Translations under genes and position numbers: made by a program
In this document: one piece after another, positions 58,250-64,000 of the stretch
Layout: each line of letters opens with the position of its first letter
How positions within the stretch are numbered: position 1 is the first letter of the stretch
Notes under the pieces: model-generated
The model's input: the letters and a program-made list of their open reading frames with translations, nothing else
What the model was told of the DNA's origin: nothing
Database searches by the model: none
NCBI RefSeq assembly: GCF_035984545.1
Contig: NZ_JAXCHP010000001.1
Coordinates: 3,472,001 to 3,536,000 of the forward strand
Reading direction: 5' to 3'
DNA: 64,000 nucleotides
Origin: Cryobacterium sp. GrIS_2_6
Lineage (GTDB): Bacteria > Actinomycetota > Actinomycetes > Actinomycetales > Microbacteriaceae

Positions 58250-58722
58250 CTGTCGGTGAGCTCCTTCATGACGGTGATGGCCTCGGTGAGCACGCTGCGC
58301 TGCTCCGGGCTCAGCTTGGCGATGCGCAGGGCGAGCCAGGCATCCCGTCGGTTGCGGGTCTCGTGCATGAGGGTGCGACCGGAGTCGGTCACGGTCAGGA
58401 TGATTTTGCGGCCGTCGTCCGTGGAGCCCGCCCGGTGGACGAGGCCGGCCGATACGAGCACCCCGACGGTGCGGCTCATCGAGGGCGGAGTGACGCGCTC
58501 GTGCTCGCTGAGTTCGCGCAGGGTGAATGGGCCGTTGAAGAAGAGGGAGCCGAGCGCGGAGAACTGGCTCGCGCTCAGCTCGTTGTCGGCCTTTTCCTGG
58601 CGCAGGCGGCGGGCGAGGCGACCGTTTGCGACGCGGAAGTCATGGCTGAGCTCTGCAACGCTCGGTCGGTGTCCGGCGTGGGTGTCCGGCGGGGTCACGG
58701 CCGGTTTGAGCATGGATTCCAT
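58246..58722 (-). CDS. MarR-family transcriptional regulator
   Basis: This 158-residue regulator has the winged helix in the middle: DNELSASQFSALGSLFFNGPFTLRELSEHERVTPPSMSRTVGVLVSAGLVHRAGSTDDGRKIILTVTDSG spans about residues 44-113, flanked by dimerisation helices. The ATG is 8 nt after TACAGT, and a 7-bp direct repeat CATAACT CATAACT covers the start codon, a likely autorepression site. It heads the operon with the MFS pump. Confidence 0.93.
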   Translation of the reverse strand: MESMLKPAVTPPDTHAGHRPSVAELSHDFRVANGRLARRLRQEKADNELSASQFSALGSLFFNGPFTLRELSEHERVTPPSMSRTVGVLVSAGLVHRAGSTDDGRKIILTVTDSGRTLMHETRNRRDAWLALRIAKLSPEQRSVLTEAITVMKELTDS

Positions 58723-58754
58723 AACTCATAACTGTAACCTTTTAGCGAGGCTAA
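58720..58754. promoter_or_regulatory. marR promoter/operator with palindrome
   Basis: The direct repeat CATAACT occurs twice (58720-58733), TACAGT on the minus strand (58736-58731) is the likely marR -10 box, and TTAGC-gag-GCTAA (58742-58754) repeats the palindrome seen near cstA at 1149-1161. Confidence 0.45.
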
Positions 58755-58781
58755 GTATTCCCGTGAATTCTCTCGTTCTGA

Positions 58782-58787
58782 CAGACT
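58782..58787 (+). promoter_or_regulatory. -10 box of the hydrolase gene, leaderless geometry
   Basis: CAGACT, then the 6-nt spacer GGCCCC, then GTG 58794. Confidence 0.5.
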
Positions 58788-58793
58788 GGCCCC

Positions 58794-59657
58794 GTGCCTA
58801 CCTATACGGATGACTATGGCGTCACCTTCGAGTACTACGTCTGGCCGGTGCCGCGCCCGAGGGCGGTCGTTCAGGTGGTGCACGGCGTCGGTGAACACGC
58901 CAATCGCTATACCGAGCTCGTCGGCCGGTTGAACGAGGCCGGCTACACCGTGTACGCGGACGACCATCGCGGCCACGGGCAGACCGGGCTGCGACAGTAT
59001 GCGGGCGATTCGACCAGGCTCGGACGGCTCGGCCCTGGCGGGTTGCGGGCCGCGGTCGCCGGCGTGTATCAGCTGAGCGGCATCATCCGCTCGGCGCACC
59101 CGCACCTGCCGCTCGTTCTGCTGGGGCACAGCTGGGGTTCGTTCATGGCGCAGATGATCCTCAACGAGCACGCGGATGCCTATGCCGCGGTGGTCCTGAC
59201 CGGTACCGCCTATCGCTGGCCGGGGTACCTCAATGGCGGGGACCTCAATGCGCGGCACAAGCACCTCGGAACGACGGGCGTCGAATGGCTCAGCCGTGAT
59301 CCCGCGGTCGCGGACGCCTTTGTCGCCGATCCGCTGACGACACTGACCCCGCTCGCGGAGCTCTTCGGCCTCCGGGAGGCCGCGCGTCTCTTCGGTCGCC
59401 CGGCGCGCGGACTGCCGGCCGACCTCCCGCTCCTGATTCTCGTCGGCGGGGACGACACCGTTGGCGGGGAGCGCAGCGCAACCATGCTCAAGAACGCATA
59501 CGCGCGACGCTCAGGGCTGCGGGACATTCGCCTGGTGGTATATCCCGGTGCCCGGCATGAAGTCTTCAACGAAACGAACCGCGCCGAGGTCTTCGACGAG
59601 CTGATCGGCTGGCTCGACAGGCAGTTACCCCCTGGGGTCGGCGGGATCGACGGTTAG
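58794..59657 (+). CDS. Alpha/beta hydrolase, monoacylglycerol lipase/lysophospholipase-like
   Basis: The 287-residue serine hydrolase of the Hydrolase_4 group has VVQVVHGVGEHANRYTELVGRLNEAGYTVYADDHRGHGQT-type sequence (residues about 25-65), the nucleophile in LVLLGHSWGSFMAQMIL (Ser at about residue 113), Asp in LILVGGDDTVGG and His in VYPGARHEVFNE. It is cytosolic, without a signal peptide. It is divergent from marR; the TAG stop forms part of the lplA -10 box. Confidence 0.92.
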   Translation: MPTYTDDYGVTFEYYVWPVPRPRAVVQVVHGVGEHANRYTELVGRLNEAGYTVYADDHRGHGQTGLRQYAGDSTRLGRLGPGGLRAAVAGVYQLSGIIRSAHPHLPLVLLGHSWGSFMAQMILNEHADAYAAVVLTGTAYRWPGYLNGGDLNARHKHLGTTGVEWLSRDPAVADAFVADPLTTLTPLAELFGLREAARLFGRPARGLPADLPLLILVGGDDTVGGERSATMLKNAYARRSGLRDIRLVVYPGARHEVFNETNRAEVFDELIGWLDRQLPPGVGGIDG

Positions 59658-59660
59658 GCT
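59655..59660 (+). promoter_or_regulatory. -10 box of lplA overlapping the upstream stop codon
   Basis: TAGGCT, then the 6-nt spacer GGCCTC, then ATG 59667. Its first three bases are the TAG stop of the hydrolase gene. Confidence 0.55.
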
Positions 59661-59666
59661 GGCCTC

Positions 59667-60716
59667 ATGCATGGTGAATACAAGGTCCCTGGTGGCAAGC
59701 TCGTGGTCGTCGACCTGGACGTCGTCGACGACACGATCGTCAATTTCCGGCTGGCGGGGGACTTCTTCCTCGAGCCAGACGATGCCCTCGAGGCGATCAA
59801 TGCGGCCGTGACCGGCCTGGCGGCCGGCACGGATGCTGCCGGGCTCGCCGCCGCGGTGCGCGCGGCCCTGCCGGCCCAGGCCACCCTGCTCGGGTTCTCC
59901 CCCGAGTCGGTGGCGGTTGCGATCCGAAGGTCCCTCGCGCAGGCGAGTGGCTGGCGGGACTACGACTGGCAGCTCGTGCACTCCAAGGCCGTGCCCCCGG
60001 TGATGCAGATGGCGCTCGACGAGGTGCTCGCGATCGAGGTCGGCGAGGGCAGGCGCAAGCCCACGCTGCGGATCTGGGAGTGGACGCAGCCCGCCGTCGT
60101 CATCGGCAGCTTCCAGTCGCTCCGAAACGAGGTCGACGCCGAGCAGGCGGAGGCCCACGGCTTCACCGTCGTCCGCCGGATCAGCGGCGGCGGCGCCATG
60201 TTCATGGAGGCCGGCTCGGTCATCACCTACTCGATCTACGCTCCCACCGCGCTCGTGCAGGGAATGACCTTCGCCGACTCCTACGCCTTCCTCGACGAAT
60301 GGGTGCTCACGGCGTTGCGCTCGCTGGGCATCGACGCGCATTACCAGCCGCTCAACGACATCACGAGCCCGACCGGCAAGATCGGCGGCGCCGCGCAGAA
60401 GCGTCTCGGCAGCGGTGCCGTGCTGCACCACGTGACTATGAGCTACGACATGGACGGCGAGAAGATGGTGCAGGTGCTGCGCATCGGTCGCGAAAAGCTC
60501 AGCGACAAGGGCATCACGAGTGCCGTCAAACGGGTCGATCCGCTCCGCAGCCAGACCGGCCTCAGCCGTGCCGAGATCATCGACCGGATGAAGCAGACCT
60601 TCACGACCATGTACGGCGCGGCCGAGGGAGACATCACCGAGGCGGAATACGCTGCCGCCGCGGCTCTCGTGGCGAGCAAGTTCGGCACCGACGAGTGGAT
60701 CGCCCGCGTCCCCTAA
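59667..60716 (+). CDS. lplA: Lipoate--protein ligase
   Basis: Attaches lipoate (via lipoyl-AMP) to lipoyl domains of 2-oxoacid dehydrogenases and GcvH. The 349-residue chain has the accessory domain first (residues about 1-90: GGKLVVVDLDVVDDTIVNFRLAGDFFLEP) and then the catalytic domain with WEWTQPAVVIGSFQSLRNEVD, RRISGGGAMFMEAG (the RRxSGGGA motif) and the conserved Lys in PTGKIGGAAQKR. The domain order is swapped relative to E. coli LplA, where the accessory domain is C-terminal. Confidence 0.93.
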   Translation: MHGEYKVPGGKLVVVDLDVVDDTIVNFRLAGDFFLEPDDALEAINAAVTGLAAGTDAAGLAAAVRAALPAQATLLGFSPESVAVAIRRSLAQASGWRDYDWQLVHSKAVPPVMQMALDEVLAIEVGEGRRKPTLRIWEWTQPAVVIGSFQSLRNEVDAEQAEAHGFTVVRRISGGGAMFMEAGSVITYSIYAPTALVQGMTFADSYAFLDEWVLTALRSLGIDAHYQPLNDITSPTGKIGGAAQKRLGSGAVLHHVTMSYDMDGEKMVQVLRIGREKLSDKGITSAVKRVDPLRSQTGLSRAEIIDRMKQTFTTMYGAAEGDITEAEYAAAAALVASKFGTDEWIARVP

Positions 60717-60752
60717 GCGACGGTCGAGGTCTGCTCGACCGGGGGACAGCGG

Positions 60753-61106
60753 CTACCGGCCGCGGGTCAGCAGGTCCTGGTATTCGGCGTGCTTGTCGAT
60801 CCACGCGACGACATAGGGGCAGACGGCGACGACCGTCAGGTCAGTGCGCTCTCGCATGTCGTCGAGGGCCTGCTCGACGAGGATGCTCGCGAGTCCTTCG
60901 CCCCGGTGCCGGGGGTCGACCTCGACGTGGGTGAAGAGCACCCGGGAGCCGTCGATCTCATAGTCGGCGAAACCCGCGGTCGTTTCCCCGAAGAGCAGGC
61001 TGTACCGGGACAGGGCCGGCTCATGCCGGAAGGTGGGCCGCGCGGTATCCTGCGTCTTCGCATCCGCCGGAGTCGTCGATTCGGTCGTCGGGGAGTCAGT
61101 AGTCAT
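60753..61106 (-). CDS. GNAT-family N-acetyltransferase (YjdJ-like)
   Basis: The 117-residue minimal GNAT domain has LSRYSLLFGETTAGFADYEIDGSRVLFTHVEVDP then the acetyl-CoA loop RHRGEGLASILVEQALDDMRER and CPYVVAWIDKHAEYQDLL, matching the small Gcn5-like/YjdJ family. The first 30 residues are Thr/Ser-rich. ATG 61106 is chosen because TACTCT lies exactly 6 nt upstream; 61112 is an alternative ATG. The acceptor is unknown. Its start is only 34 nt from that of the divergent methyltransferase. Confidence 0.9.
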   Translation of the reverse strand: MTTDSPTTESTTPADAKTQDTARPTFRHEPALSRYSLLFGETTAGFADYEIDGSRVLFTHVEVDPRHRGEGLASILVEQALDDMRERTDLTVVAVCPYVVAWIDKHAEYQDLLTRGR

Positions 61107-61112
61107 CCCCAT

Positions 61113-61118
61113 AGAGTA
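61113..61118 (-). promoter_or_regulatory. -10 box of the GNAT gene, leaderless geometry
   Basis: TACTCT, then the 6-nt spacer ATGGGG, then ATG. Confidence 0.5.
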
Positions 61119-61128
61119 AGCCGACTGA

Positions 61129-61134
61129 CACAAT
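61129..61134 (+). promoter_or_regulatory. -10 box of the methyltransferase gene, leaderless geometry
   Basis: CACAAT, then the 6-nt spacer GAGGGA, then ATG 61141. It lies 10 nt from the divergent GNAT box. Confidence 0.45.
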
Positions 61135-61140
61135 GAGGGA

Positions 61141-62097
61141 ATGCCAACCGCGTGGTCCCCGTCCTCCCCCAACCGTGTCATCCGTGCAGACAACCTCGAA
61201 ATCCTGCCGGACCTTCCCGACGGGGCGTTCACACTGATCTACCTCGACCCGCCCTTTAACACCGGTCGCAAGCAGAATCGGCGCACGACCACTTCGGTGC
61301 GAGTGGCTGCGGTCACCGGGCCTGCCTCTGACCCGGCATCGGCGGATGTCCCCCGGACTGGGGTCGCTGTGTCTCCGTCGCGAGCGGGCGGTTTGGCGGC
61401 CGCCGGCACCATCACCGGCTTCAAGGGGCAGCTCTACGCGCGGATCAAGGGCGACCTGCTCGGCTACGACGACCAGTTCGAGGACTATTGGGCCTTCCTC
61501 GAACCGAGGCTTATCGAGGCCTGGCGCCTCCTCGCCGAAGACGGCACGCTCTACCTGCACCTCGACTACCGCGAGGCTCACTACGCCAAGGTGCTCCTCG
61601 ACGCGCTCTTCGGACGCGACTGCTTCCTCAACGAACTGATCTGGGCCTACGACTACGGCGCGAAGTCCAAGAACCGCTGGCCGACCAAGCACGACACGAT
61701 CCTCGTCTACGTGAAGAACCCGCAGCACTACTACTTCGACTCGGCGACGGTCGACCGCGAGCCGTACATGGCCCCCGGCCTCGTCACTCCCGAGAAGGTC
61801 GCCCGTGGCAAGCTGCCCACGGACGTCTGGTGGCACACGATCGTGTCGCCGACGGGCAAGGAGAAGACCGGCTACCCCACACAGAAACCGGTCGGCATCC
61901 TACGGCGGATGATCCAGGCCTCGAGCCGCGAGGGAGACTGGGTGCTCGACTTCTTCGCGGGCAGCGGCACGACGGGTGCCGTCGCCGAGTCCCTCGGCCG
62001 CCGCTTCCTGCTCGTCGACCAGAACCCGGAGTCGATCCAGGTGATGCGCACCCGGTTCGCAACCCTGACAGAGGTCGAATTCCTCGACGCTTCCTAG
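61141..62097 (+). CDS. Orphan site-specific DNA methyltransferase (N6-A/N4-C, beta-class)
   Basis: The 318-residue amino-methyltransferase has the catalytic motif IV DPPFNTG early (residues about 36-42) and the AdoMet motif I FAGSGTT late (about 277-283), which is the beta-class order. An insertion of about 40 residues, rich in Ala/Thr/Pro, follows DPPF. RPTKH-like WPTKHDTILVYVKN and GYPTQKPVGILRRMI are typical of the family. No restriction endonuclease gene is adjacent, so it is an orphan that could act in regulation or repair. The target sequence cannot be read from the protein. Confidence 0.9.
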   Translation: MPTAWSPSSPNRVIRADNLEILPDLPDGAFTLIYLDPPFNTGRKQNRRTTTSVRVAAVTGPASDPASADVPRTGVAVSPSRAGGLAAAGTITGFKGQLYARIKGDLLGYDDQFEDYWAFLEPRLIEAWRLLAEDGTLYLHLDYREAHYAKVLLDALFGRDCFLNELIWAYDYGAKSKNRWPTKHDTILVYVKNPQHYYFDSATVDREPYMAPGLVTPEKVARGKLPTDVWWHTIVSPTGKEKTGYPTQKPVGILRRMIQASSREGDWVLDFFAGSGTTGAVAESLGRRFLLVDQNPESIQVMRTRFATLTEVEFLDAS

Positions 62098-62126
62098 CGG
62101 GGCAGCACCCTACGAGCCGCCGACCG

Positions 62127-62182
62127 TCGCCGTTCCTGCCGGGCGTCGCCGGTGTGCCGTCGATTCTCGGCGGGAACGGCGA
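62127..62182. repeat. Inverted repeat downstream of the methyltransferase
   Basis: TCGCCGTTCCTGCCG (62127-62141) pairs with CGGCGGGAACGGCGA (62168-62182) with one mismatch around a 26-nt loop. It lies between the methyltransferase stop and the -10 box of the next gene on the same strand; it is terminator-like. Confidence 0.65.
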
Positions 62183-62197
62183 TTCCGGGCAATCTGG

Positions 62198-62203
62198 AAG
62201 ACT
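62198..62203 (+). promoter_or_regulatory. -10 box of the LLM oxidoreductase, leaderless geometry
   Basis: AAGACT, then the 6-nt spacer GGACGG, then ATG 62210. Confidence 0.5.
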
Positions 62204-62209
62204 GGACGG

Positions 62210-63133
62210 ATGAGACTCCGCATCTTCACAGAACCCCAGCAGGGCGCCAGCTACGACGACATCCTCGCGGTCGCGCAGGCCACAGAGGCGCTCGGGTTCG
62301 ATGGGTTCTTCCGCTCAGACCACTACCTGGTCATGGGCGACGGCGGCGGGCTGCCCGGACCGACGGATGCCTGGACGACGCTCGCCGGACTTGCCCGCGA
62401 GACCAGCCGCATCCGCCTGGGCACCCTCGTCTCCTCGGTGACCTACCGGGCGCCGGGAATCCTCGCGATCCAGGTCGCCCAGGTCGACCAGATGTCGGGC
62501 GGCCGGGTCGAGCTCGGGCTCGGCACAGGCTGGTTCGAGAAGGAGCACCTCGCCTACGGGATCCCGTTCCCGGCCAAACGCTTCGGCATGCTCGAGGAGC
62601 AGCTCGAAATCGTCACCGGGCTCTGGGAGACCCCGATCGATGACCGGTACAACTTCACCGGCGAGCATTACGCCCTCGTCGATTCTCCCGCCCTCCCGAA
62701 ACCCGCCCAGCGGCGGGTTCCCGTGATCGTCGGCGGCGGCGGGGCGAAACGCACCCCTGCCCTCGCGGCCCGCTTCGCGACCGAGTTCAACCTGCCGTTC
62801 CCCGAGTTCGCCGATATCTCCGGCAAGTTCGCCGGCGTGCGGGCGGCATGTGCGACGATCGGGCGGGACCCGGGGGAGTTGCACTATTCCGTGGCGCTCA
62901 TCGCGGTGACCGGGCGCGATGAGACCGAGTTCGCACGCCGGGCCGCTGCGGTCGGCCGGGAGCCCGCCGAGCTGCGCGAGCACGGCCTCGCCGGTACCGC
63001 CGCGGAGGTCGTCGACCGTCTCGGCGCCCTCGCCGACGCGGGCGTCGACACGGTCTACCTCCAGATCATGGACCTCGCCGACCTGGACCACCTCGACTTC
63101 ATCGCCCGCGAGGTCGCACCCCAGCTTCCCTGA
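62210..63133 (+). CDS. LLM-class (luciferase-like) F420-dependent oxidoreductase
   Basis: The 307-residue TIM-barrel protein has the LLM core: LAVAQATEALGFDGFFRSDHYLVMG, LAGLARETSRIRLGTLVSSVTYRAPGILA, QVDQMSGGRVELGLGTGWFEKEH and RFGMLEEQLEIVTGLWE, then VPVIVGGGGAKRTPALAARFATEFNL. The spacing resembles F420-dependent members described in Actinobacteria rather than the flavin-only LuxAB type. The substrate is unknown. It is convergent with the LacI regulator. Confidence 0.92.
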   Translation: MRLRIFTEPQQGASYDDILAVAQATEALGFDGFFRSDHYLVMGDGGGLPGPTDAWTTLAGLARETSRIRLGTLVSSVTYRAPGILAIQVAQVDQMSGGRVELGLGTGWFEKEHLAYGIPFPAKRFGMLEEQLEIVTGLWETPIDDRYNFTGEHYALVDSPALPKPAQRRVPVIVGGGGAKRTPALAARFATEFNLPFPEFADISGKFAGVRAACATIGRDPGELHYSVALIAVTGRDETEFARRAAAVGREPAELREHGLAGTAAEVVDRLGALADAGVDTVYLQIMDLADLDHLDFIAREVAPQLP

Positions 63134-63180
63134 GCGGTCGAGCGCGCGCAGGCGCGGCGGGGCGGATGCCGCGGAGCGGG

Positions 63181-64000
63181 TCAGGCGGACTCGCGCAGCA
63201 CCAGGCTGGTCGGCATGATGTTGCGGTGCGGCACGGTCTCGTCATCCGCGAGCAGGCGCAGGAGCAGGTCCGCCATCGCGAAGCCCATCTCCTTCGACGG
63301 CTGGCTCACGGTGGTCATCCCGATCGGCCCCGAGGTGGCCGCCGGGCTGTCGTCGTATGCGACCACCGCGATGTCCCTGGGTACGGCCCGGCCCTGCTCG
63401 GCGAGGACGCCGAGCGCGCCGGTCGCCATCAGGTCGCTCGCAACGAAGAGGGCGTCGATGTCCGGGCAGCGCTCGAGCAGGCGGCGGGTGGCCCCCGCGG
63501 CCCCGGAGGCCGTGAAGTCGGCGTGCTCGACGGCATCCGTCGCGATGCCCGCGTTCTCGAGCACCCGGCGGAACCCGGTGAGGCGGTCGATGCCTGCCGG
63601 CATGTCGACGGGCCCGGTGATCGTGCCGATCCGGCGCCTGCCGATGTCGACAAGGTGCTGGACGCCGCTCATGGAGCCCGCGATGTTGTCGACGTCGACG
63701 AAGTAGTTGTTCGCGCCGGAGTCGTTGGTGGGGCGCCCACCGAAGACGACCGGCATCGTGGATTCGAGGTCGGCGACGAAGTTGTCCCCGGTGTGGTGCG
63801 AGATGACGAGTGCCCCGTCGACGTTTCCTGCGCGCAGGTAGCGCATGGTCTTGTGACGCGGGTCGGTCGAGGCGACCAGAAGGTTGAGCGTGTAGTCGCT
63901 CTCGTCGAGGCGCTGGGTGATGCCCTGCACGACGGCGGCGAAGTAGGGATCGCCGAAGAACTTCGTCATGTCTTCCGGTACGACGAGGGCGACCGACTGG
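63181..64000 (-). CDS. LacI-family transcriptional regulator, 5' end outside window
   Basis: The C-terminal about 270 residues of a LacI-type repressor. The frame stays open to the window edge, and the upstream residues SVALVVPED belong to the start of the sugar-binding domain. RYLRAGNVDGALVIS, the hinge GPVDMPAGIDRLTGFRRVLENAG and DIAVVAYDDSPAATSGPIGMTTVSQP with the GFAMADLLLRLL end are typical. The DNA-binding head is missing from the window. The effector sugar is unknown. Confidence 0.93.
   Translation of the reverse strand, partial: QSVALVVPEDMTKFFGDPYFAAVVQGITQRLDESDYTLNLLVASTDPRHKTMRYLRAGNVDGALVISHHTGDNFVADLESTMPVVFGGRPTNDSGANNYFVDVDNIAGSMSGVQHLVDIGRRRIGTITGPVDMPAGIDRLTGFRRVLENAGIATDAVEHADFTASGAAGATRRLLERCPDIDALFVASDLMATGALGVLAEQGRAVPRDIAVVAYDDSPAATSGPIGMTTVSQPSKEMGFAMADLLLRLLADDETVPHRNIMPTSLVLRESA

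Noticed and set aside
59651..59664. DtxR/IdeR-like box GGTTAGGCTGGCCT upstream of lplA
   Set aside because: It is fully explained by the hydrolase stop codon, a TAGGCT -10 box and the spacer; the symmetry is imperfect.
1..64000. tRNA, rRNA, CRISPR arrays, transposase genes
   Set aside because: No cloverleaf with a T-loop GTTCRA context, no rRNA-like stretch, no regularly spaced repeats and no DDE/Y1 transposase motif were found on reading; the glyS region carries no tRNA.

Overview
The window is about 70% GC, densely coded on both strands, with short intergenic gaps and many GTG starts. Gene content (coproporphyrin-type haem genes with hemQ, a fused OleBC, an F420-type LLM oxidoreductase, DUF3618 and YtxH-like small membrane proteins) points to an actinobacterium. 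The style of the gene set is most like Microbacteriaceae, but this is an inference and the genus cannot be fixed from the sequence alone. No rRNA, tRNA, CRISPR array, transposase or prophage was found.

Layout. 1-1053: 5' part of a carbon-starvation/pyruvate transporter (cstA), divergent from glyS (1264-2649). 2818-14336: haem biosynthesis locus, with hemA divergent from an eleven-gene run hemE-hemY-(three small membrane proteins)-hemQ-hemH-hemC-hemD-hemB-hemL; together these cover Glu-tRNA to haem except for the gltX step. 14415-15602: a small conserved protein and a membrane-anchored secreted protein. 15751-21669: a nucleotide-sugar/exopolysaccharide locus (glmS-like, SDR epimerase, UDP-sugar dehydrogenase, divergent processive GT2), followed by a 907-residue LuxR/LAL regulator. 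24754-36038: assorted metabolism (quinone reductase/AcuI type, an LssY_C gene remnant, trhO, Na+/H+ antiporter, PEBP protein, esterase, LysE exporter, thioesterase, SRPBCC protein, carotenoid-desaturase-like flavoprotein, aldo/keto reductase). 36039-40711: LysR regulator divergent from bifunctional putA. 40924-45802: oleA-oleBC-oleD, the long-chain olefin (head-to-head hydrocarbon) pathway. 45874-64000: GntR, YdeI-like, FetB-like permease, Lrp with ddaH-rocD (arginine/ornithine catabolism), lldD with a FadR-type regulator, dienelactone hydrolase, DJ-1/PfpI, POT peptide transporter, MFS/MarR pair, lysophospholipase-like hydrolase, lplA, GNAT, an orphan DNA methyltransferase, LLM oxidoreductase and a partial LacI regulator.

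Three sequence-level patterns run across the window. First, about twenty genes have a TAnnnT-like -10 box ending exactly 6 nt before the start codon, which is the signature of leaderless transcription and was used here to choose several starts. Second, long imperfect inverted repeats of several families sit at gene 3' ends, often containing the stop codon; two families occur twice, and one copy lies inside the oleBC coding sequence. Third, the heptamer CGGATGC/GCATCCG is strikingly frequent.
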